Below are positions 56,166 to 64,000 of a stretch of 64,000 bases of DNA, in pieces. The stretch's first letter is position 1, and every line of letters starts with the position of its first letter. The notes below the pieces were generated by a model. It had not been told where the DNA came from. It saw nothing but the letters and a program-made list of their open reading frames with translations, and made no database searches. This stretch comes from Lunularia cruciata (Eukaryota > Streptophyta > Marchantiopsida > Lunulariales > Lunulariaceae): NCBI GenBank assembly GCA_948567375.1, contig OX419755.1, forward strand, positions 4,221,001 to 4,285,000, written 5' to 3'. The translations under genes and the position numbers were made by a program.

Positions 56166-59100
56166 ATGGCGGAGGTAGCAGGTGCAGCTGCGGCACTTGT
56201 AGCCCTTATACCCGAGATATTGGATCTGGGCAATAGATGGCACAAGGCACATAGAAAATGGAAGGATATTCCAGCGCAATTGGAAAGTCTTCGGAAGCAA
56301 CACGACACTTACTTGACCATGATGCGTGAATTTGGTCTAACAGACGACCACCAGTTCCGGAAACGGTTGGAGAACGCCAGGATTCTAGTGGAAAAGGAAC
56401 AAAGGAACATAGAAAATAGTACACGAATATGTTTTCTTGCCGGATGTTGTTTCAAGCTAACTGCAACTCTTTTCCCCGACAAATTGGAAAAGTTGCTTGA
56501 GGAGATACTAGGAGCATACAAGGTAGTTTTTACTGTGATGCAACAAAACCAAAGTGCGCGTGAAGTGATGAAGAAGGAAGCGTTTAATAGACCTTGTTCC
56601 TACAAGATCAGCGAAGGAGGTGAGAGGACACTTGTGCCAGTAAGCATCCACGAAAGGCTTGTAGATGCACTTCAAGAAGAGGGCGGGCCCTCTGTAGTTC
56701 TGTTACACGGTGATCCTGGTACAGGAAAATCTATCTTAGCCAGGTACATGGGTGTCCATTTTACAAATCTGATTCCTGGAGAAGACGCACCATACAGCTT
56801 GGTTTTTTTCTTGGAGTGTGGTTATGGAGCAAGCGTGTCATCCAAGCAACTAGAACTCCTGTCACAGCTTTCTCCAGAGGATTCTTTGGATATCAATCAA
56901 GACAAGGATGCAACTCCCAGAACTACGATTCAGAACCGAATAAAGTGTCTTCTCAGTGTGCGAACCGCTTTGGTGATCTTGGACGATGTGTGGGAGTCCA
57001 CTTTCGTAAAGGCATTCGTTGGGATGGTGAACCGAACATCGCCTAGTAACGTGAAGTTGCTGGTCACGTCCCGGAAGTCCATGCTATGGGAAGATTCTGT
57101 ACAAATTCAAACGGAGCGGATCGAACCAGAGGAAGCGGAGAAAATCCTTGCATGCCATGCAGGATTGCCAAACAATGATCTCCCACAAGATTTGAAGGTT
57201 TGTCAGAAACTTCTACTTGGTTATTTTTGTGCATTATATCCTCAAATCCCGGGTTCCTTGTGAGTGAAAATTTATGGGAGAAAATGGGTTGTGTTTGTTA
57301 ACTGAAACTTGAACTTGATGTTTTGAATATCATATGAAAGGTGATGTTGTTGTCTCTAATTGAAGTTGAAGGTTGATCCTTAGTCATGGATATTCGATGT
57401 ATCAACCATCTTAGCACTTAGCTTTTCCAAATCTCACTGGAATAAACACTTAGATTTTCCAATCTCACCGGAATAAACCCTTCTAATTGCACACAATAAT
57501 AATCAATTCACTCTTTCACTAAGAGCCCTAGGAGATATTGCATACTGGTTCACTCTAGTATGGAAAGCAAGACACCTTATTGTTAAAAGACATAAAAGAG
57601 CATGAAAGACACCGCGCCATTAAACAACGTAGAACACACCTTAAACAGGGTACAAGGTGCTAGAATAATCCTTGTAGAAAAAATTTAACTTTTCAAGGTG
57701 AGAGAACGTAGTTATATACACAATAATTAAAATTATAGAGAGATTTTGTTAAGCCCTAAGTGGAACTGCGTCTAACCTTACCTTAATGAGATTTCCTAAC
57801 CTATAAATATCTAAACAAGAATTACCTCAACTAGAAACCAATCAAATAAATCGAACATAATAGTGCTATTGATGTATGTATCCGTGTGATGCATGCATCG
57901 ATATCTCGATATGCAGGGGTGATACATGCATATCTCGATATGTATGCATAGATCACCTCTTCTTCAGTTTCTAGAAGAGAATCAGTTGTTACTTCATGGC
58001 CCGGGACTGGGACATATACAAGATGACAGCTTGTACTCCGGTGAGGTCTTGCCTTTTCAATTTGCCTGGAAATTGCGGATTTTTGAAAGAACTGGATCTT
58101 GTTTGTATATACTTACTAGTATTTAGATTTGAATCACTTGTTACTTGACATATACCAACTAGGCTAACGATGTATGCATTTGATTTTATGTACTTCTCAC
58201 AGGATGTTGCTCGAGGTCTGATAGATCGAGCAGAGTATAATCCACTGGCTTTGGCGATGGCGGGCAAGAGGATAAACAGGAAGAAGAACAATGACGTCGG
58301 CGAGTGGAAGAGGGTTGCAAAGAGTTACGCAGCAGCCATAAAGGAAGACGTTGAAGGGGGAGGCACGAATCTGAATCTGAGACCAGTACTTCTCTTCTCA
58401 TACGAGAAGAACATTTGGGAGACAATGTTCGTGACGTACAGCGAGCTCAAAGCTAATGCGAGGCATTTGCTAATCTTGATTGCAAATTGTGAGGGGAAGT
58501 CCATCCCCTCACATGTTGTGTACATGTTGTACATGAAGTTACTACACACACGTAGCGAAGGAGATGCAGAGCTGTTCGACGACCATAAAACTCAATTGAT
58601 GGAAAGCGGTACGATGTTGCAATCGAACATCCAGTATCTAAAATATAGTGATCCGGTTGCAGGATTGCCAGTCATAAAGAAGGAATACGAAACCTTAGGC
58701 TTGCACGATCTGCAACGAAATTTCATCAATTATCACCGGGAGACGAGAAAGGATGTTGAAGAGGTGATGACTTCTTTGCAGTTGCTGAACGATAAAACCA
58801 TGCCGAACTCCGGACTTGACCATGAAATTATTTGTGATGATCGGCACGGGGATGCAGTCTTTGCACTTTGCGCCCTCTACTTACAGCAACCTTTTGCAGA
58901 GAATGCTGCAAAGAACCTTGGAATGAGTGCTGTAGATTACGGCCATTTAAAGAAGTTACGGGGCGTAATGGAGAATCTTCCCTACTTCATGCACGACCGA
59001 CTACCAGAATATGTTGAGAACTTGGCTCATTGTGTCAAGCAGGTCTGCACTGGTTTTACCCACTCGCGTTCATTCTTAATATCAGGCAGCTTTGTATGAG

Positions 59101-62100
59101 ATCACTGAAACTGCTTCAAATTTACCCTATACTGAAATGAAAAGAATCCAATAACGCTCTAACTTTCCATTTTCCTTGCTCTGTATATATTTGTAGGTTT
59201 ACGTCAAGGTCGTTCGCTATGGACAACTTGATGACAAGTGTCTTCAAACTCTGGTCGCATCTTTGAATTATGGACCACCAACAATCAGCACATCGCATCA
59301 GCTTGGGGCCGCAGGCTTATGTACTGCCTCTCATACTCCTCGGACCATAAAAAGTCTGATTGATTCGTTCTTAACGTCGTGGCACAACGATGCAAGCTTC
59401 TGTTCTCCTTGCCAGAAACTTCACCTTCACGGTCTCGGCCGTTTGGCTCGGTTCGAAGCTAATACTAAGCAGATGGTGGTGGTTCCAGGCGCTCTTCAGA
59501 GAGTGATAGGCTGTTTGTCTCATAGTCAGAACTCCACGCTCCGGGAAATTGCTGCAAACGCTTTAGCTACTATAGCCTTTCATGACGATGGGAACAGGAG
59601 AATTGGAGAAGTTCCCGGGTCAATCTCGAAACTCCTTCAGGTCTTTGTTCACAGGGATGGAAGTGTGGATTTCCAAGTTGAAGTGCTGAGAACTCTGTCG
59701 AATTTGGCTTCATGTGAGGCCAATGCCAAGCAGATTCTGGATCTCCCCGATGCTCTTGAGGCACTTTTGGATGGTGTGTCGGGTGGAATTGACTCATTAC
59801 TGATGACGAACGTTGCATCGACCTTGGCTAATATAGCCGTATGTGAAGATGGGAAGAGGAGAATTGGAGAAGTTCCCGGGTCAATCTCGAAACTCCTCCA
59901 GGTCTTTGTTCAAAGGGATGGAAGTGTGGATTTCCAAGTTCAAGTGCTGAGAACTCTGTCGAATTTGGCTTCATGTGAGGCCAATGCCAAGCAGATTCTG
60001 GATCTCCCCGATGCTCTTGAGGCACTTTTGGATGGTGTGTCGGGTGGAATTGACTCATTACTGATGACGAAGGTTGCATGGACCTTGGCTAATATAGCCA
60101 TATGTGAAGATGGGAAGAGGAGAATTGGAGAAGTTCCCGGGTCAATCTCGAAACTCCTCCAGGTCTTTGTTCAAAGGGATGGAAGTGTGGATTTCCAAGT
60201 TCAAGTGCTGAGAACTCTGGCGAATTTGGCTAATAATGAGGCCAATGCCAAGCAGATTCTGGATCTCCCCGATGCTCTTGAGGCACTTTTGGATGGTGTG
60301 TCGGGTGGAATTGACTCATTACTGATGACGAACGTTGCATGGACCTTGGCTAATATAGCCGTATGTGAAGATGGGAAGAGGAGAATTGGAGAAGTTCCCG
60401 GGTCAATCTCGAAACTCCTCCAGGTCTTTGTTCAAAGGGATGGAAGTGTGGATTTCCAAGTTGAAGTGCTGAGAACTCTGGCGAATTTGGCTAATAATGA
60501 GGCCAATGCCAAGCAGATTCTGGATCTCCCCGATGCTCTTGAGGCACTTTTGGATGGTGTGTCGGGTGGAATTGACTCATTACTGATGACGAACGTTGCA
60601 TGCACCTTGGCTAATATAGCCGTATGTGAAGATGGGAAGAGGAGAATTGGAGAAGTTCCCGGGTCAATCTCGAAACTCCTCCAGGTCTTTGTTCAAAGGG
60701 ATGGAAGTGTGGATTTCCAAGTTGAAGTGCTGAGAACTCTGGCGAATTTGGCTAATAATGAGGCCAATGCCAAGCAGATTCTGGATCTCCCCGATGCTCT
60801 TGAGGCACTTTTGGATGGTGTGTCGGGTGGAATTGACTCATTACTGATGACGAAGGTTGCATGGACCTTGGCTAATATAGCCATATGTGAAGATGGGAAG
60901 AGGAGAATTGGAGAAGTTCCCGGGTCAATCTCGAAACTCCTCCAGGTCTTTGTTCAAAGGGATGGAAATGTGGATTTCCAAGTTGAAGTGCTGAGAACTC
61001 TGGCGAATTTGGCTAATAATGAGGCCAATGCCAAGCAGATTCTGGATCTCCCCGATGCTCTTGAGGCACTTTTGGATGGTGTGTCGGGTGGAATTGACTC
61101 ATTATTGATGACGAAGGTTGCATCGACCTTGGCTAATATAGCCGTATGTGAAGATGGGAAGAGGAGAATTGGAGAAGTTCCCGGGTCAATCTCGAAACTC
61201 CTCCAGGTCTTTGTTCAAAGGGATGGAAGTGTGGATTTCCAAGTTCAAGTGCTGAGAACTCTGGCGAATTTGGCTAATAATGAGGCCAATGCCAAGCAGA
61301 TTCTGGATCTCCCCGATGCTCTTGAGGCACTTTTGGATGGTGTGTCGGGTGGAATTGACTCATTACTGATGACGAACGTTGCATGGACCTTGGCTAATAT
61401 AGCCGTATGTGAAGATGGGAAGAGGAGAATTGGAGAAGTTCCCGGGTCAATCTCGAAACTCCTCCAGGTCTTTGTTCAAAGGGATGGAAGTGTGGATTTC
61501 CAAGTTGAAGTGCTGAGAACTCTGGCGAATTTGGCTAATAATGAGGCCAATGCCAAGCAGATTCTGGATCTCCCCGATGCTCTTGAGGCACTTTTGGATG
61601 GTGTGTCGGGTGGAATTGACTCATTACTGATGACGAACGTTGCATGCACCTTGGCTAATATAGCCGTATGTGAAGATGGGAAGAGGAGAATTGGAGAAGT
61701 TCCCGGGTCAATCTCGAAACTCCTCCAGGTCTTTGTTCAAAGGGATGGAAGTGTGGATTTCCAAGTTGAAGTGCTGAGAACTCTGGCGAATTTGGCTAAT
61801 AATGAGGCCAATGCCAAGCAGATTCTGGATCTCCCCGATGCTCTTGAGGCACTTTTGGATGGTGTGTCGGGTGGAATTGACTCATTACTGATGACGAACG
61901 TTGCATGGACCTTGGCTAATATAGCCGTATGTGAAGATGGGAAGAGGAGAATTGGAGAAGTTCCCGGGTCAATCTCGAAACTCCTCCAGGTCTTTGTTCA
62001 AAGGGATGGAAGTGTGGATTTCCAAGTTCAAGTGCTGAGAACTCTGGCGAATTTGGCTAATAATGAGGCCAATGCCAAGCAGATTCTGGATCTCCCCGAT

Positions 62101-64000
62101 GCTCTTGAGGCACTTTTGGATGGTGTGTCGGGTGGAATTGACTCATTACTGATGACGAACGTTGCATGGACCTTGGCTAATATAGCCATATGTGAAGATG
62201 GGAAGAGGAGAATTGGAGAAGTTCCCGGGTCAATCTCGAAACTCCTCCAGGTCTTTGTTCAAAGGGATGGAAGTGTGGATTTCCAAGTTCAAGTGCTGAG
62301 AACTCTGGCGAATTTGGCTAATAATGAGGCCAATGCCAAGCAGATTCTGGATCTCCCCGATGCTCTTGAGGCACTTTTGGATGGTGTGTCGGGTGGAATT
62401 GACTCATTATTGATGACGAAGGTTGCATGGACCTTGGCTAATATAGCCGTATGTGAAGATGGGAAGAGGAGAATTGGAGAAGTTCCCGGGTCAATCTCGA
62501 AACTCCTCCAGGTCTTTGTTCAAAGGGATGGAAGTGTGGATTTCCAAGTTCAAGTGCTGAGAACTCTGGCGAATTTGGCTAATAATGAGGCAAATGCCAA
62601 GCAGATTCTGGATCTCCCCGATGCTCTTGAGGCACTTTGGGATGGTGTGTCGGGTGGAATTGACTCATTACTGATGACGAAGGTTGCATCGACCTTGGCT
62701 AATATAGCCATGTGTGAAGATGGGAAGAGGAGAATTGGAGAAGTTCCCGGGTCAATCTCGAAACTCCTCCAGGTCTTTGTTCAAAGGGATGGAAGTGTGG
62801 ATTTCCAAGTTGAAGTGCTGAGAACTCTGGTGAATTTGGCTTCATGTGAGGCCAATGCCAAGCAGATTCTGGATCTCCCCGATGGTCTTGAGGCACTTTG
62901 GGATGGTGTGTCGGGTGGAATTAACTCATTACTGATGACGAAGGTTGCATCGACCTTGGCTAATATAGCCATGTGTGAAGATGGGAAGAGGAGAATTGGA
63001 GAAGTTCCCGGGTCAATCTCGAGACTCCTCCAGGTCTTTGTTCAAAGGGATGGAAGTGTGGATTTCCAAGTTGAAGTGCTGAGAACTCTGGCGAATTTGG
63101 CTTCATATGAGGCCAATGCCAAGCAGATTCTGGATCTCCCCGATGCTCTTGAGGCACTATTGGATGGTGTGTCGGGTGAAAGTAACTTGGAGCTGACGGA
63201 GAATGTTGCATGGACCTTGGCAAATATAGCCTTATCTGAAGATGGGAAGAGGAGAATCGGAGAAGTTCCCGGGTCAATATCGAAACTTCTTACTAGGCTC
63301 TTCCTGCCGGGAGAGGAAACTGTGGAGTTTCTGAAAGTGCAACAGCAGCTGGGGAGAACTTTGAAGAATTTAGCTGTAACTGGGGCCAATGCTAAGCAGA
63401 TCGTGGACTCCCCGGGTGCTATTCAGGGACTGATAGATTGCTTGTCTCGAGGAAAGAGCTCGTTGCTAATGGAGTATGTGGCATGGACTTTAGTACAGAT
63501 GGCATATCATAACGATGAAGATGGATATGGCCGAAGACGGATAGGGGAAGTTCCTGGCTCAATCTCAGAACTGTGTACACTCTTCCTTCAAGGTGGCGGA
63601 ACTGATCGCTTCCAAGAGGGAGTGGTGACAACATTGGGCAATCTAGCTTATGGAGATGAGGTGAATTGTAAATGGATAGTGGAATTCCCCGGTGTTCTTA
63701 ACAGACTGGTAGATTGCTTATCTCCCGGAGAGAGTAGTGTTGCATCGGCCTTGGCTGACATATCAATGAGTAAAGATGGGAAAAGGCGAATTGGAGAAAT
63801 TCCCGGGTCAATCTCCAAACTGCTCACACTCTTCCTACAAGGTGATGCAACTATGGAGGTCCAAGAATGGCTGGTTCTAACTTTGGGTAATTTAGCTCAT
63901 GACGTTGCCCATCGCAAACACATCACGGATTCCCCTGGAGCTCTTGAAGGATTGGTTGATTTCTTGTCTAGCAACAAAAGTCCTTTGATCCTGGAAAGCT
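56166..64000 (+). CDS. NLR-type immune receptor with NB-ARC and expanded armadillo array, copy B, 3' end outside window
   Basis: Paralogue of the copy A gene with the same exon structure: 56166-57197, 58203-59042, and 59197 to the window end. The last exon stays open for the remaining 1601 codons, with no stop seen. The N-terminal domain differs from copy A at six residues (A17E, L64F, R89C, F102L, N119K, F146Y). Residues 147-344, with P-loop, kinase-2 and LVTSR, are identical. Exon 2 has two changes (K370R, H408L). Exon 3 carries 14 near-identical 87-residue double-ARM units (residues 762-1979) instead of four, followed by the same degenerate ARM tail. If the end matches copy A, the protein has about 2297 residues. 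Everything seen is intact. Transcription and function are not shown by sequence. Confidence 0.87.
59608..63261 (+). repeat. ARM-unit array of NLR-B: 14 x 261 bp
   Basis: GAAGTTCCCGGGTCAAT recurs at 59608 + n x 261 (n = 0-13), with the diverged next unit at 63262. The spacing stays exact across 3.65 kb. Units 1-13 carry GGIDSLLMT(N/K); unit 14 carries the GESNLELTEN form found in copy A. Units 3-4 and 7-8 show the same residue pattern at the variable codons, suggesting a block duplication of about four units (1044 bp). Confidence 0.97.

Larger units (their letters stand above)
51870..64000. repeat. segmental duplication, copy B (runs off the window)
   Basis: Direct duplicate of 35377-43761 and beyond. 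It differs by a hAT-like insertion (about 52888-53976), more 63-bp repeats in the leader region, and ten extra ARM units. By homology the NLR stop codon would lie about 218 bp past the window end. Confidence 0.92.

Noticed and set aside
59608-63261. Regular direct repeats as a CRISPR array or satellite DNA
   Set aside because: The unit is 261 bp without spacers, open in one frame, and encodes ARM helices within a longer exon.

Overview
The window looks like nuclear DNA of a land plant, most likely a bryophyte such as a moss. The nuclear genes have many short GT-AG introns, and the chlorophyll-pathway enzyme uroporphyrinogen decarboxylase carries a plastid-type leader. A plant-type BRCA1 with an extended PHD finger, chromodomain Ty3/gypsy and Ty1/copia remnants, and NB-ARC immune receptors with an armadillo-repeat C-terminus are also present. 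The species cannot be fixed from the sequence. No prokaryotic, organellar, rRNA, tRNA or CRISPR feature was seen.

Layout. 1-9431 is retrotransposon DNA: a decayed plus-strand chromodomain gypsy element (1-4651) abuts, 3' LTR to 3' LTR, a second decayed element on the minus strand (4645-9431) whose internal pol block has been inverted. 9432-15000 is mostly AT-rich intergenic DNA. 15036-16303 (minus) carries exons of a U1 snRNP protein C gene that looks broken. 20095-23247 (minus) is a complete 9-exon N-carbamoylputrescine amidase gene (polyamine synthesis). Head to head with it, 24679-30395 (plus) is a complete 10-exon BRCA1 gene (DNA repair); an E2F-like site and a TATA box lie in the shared 1.4-kb interval. 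32881-35051 (plus) is a complete 5-exon uroporphyrinogen decarboxylase gene.

The right half (about 35377 to the window end) is a direct segmental duplication. Each copy carries one NLR-type gene: an N-terminal helical domain, NB-ARC, and a C-terminal array of armadillo repeats. The copies are nearly identical in the NB-ARC exons but differ in the array. Copy A (38287-43761) has 4 near-identical 261-bp (87-aa) double-ARM units. Copy B (56166 to beyond the window) has 14, all in frame. The units differ at a handful of codons, one of which sits at the position of the groove-lining Trp of classical ARM proteins. This is the most interesting system here: a plant NLR whose recognition domain appears to evolve by repeat-number change and point diversification, formally like fungal NLR-like proteins with high-identity repeats. 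Between the copies lie an 8-kb spacer with a decayed Ty1/copia reverse transcriptase and unidentified coding remnants. A hAT-like DNA transposon is present only in copy B.

A short sequence of about 55-60 bp recurs in at least four clear places, plus shorter matches. One copy is flanked by a 19-21 bp direct repeat, suggesting a tiny, unidentified mobile element.
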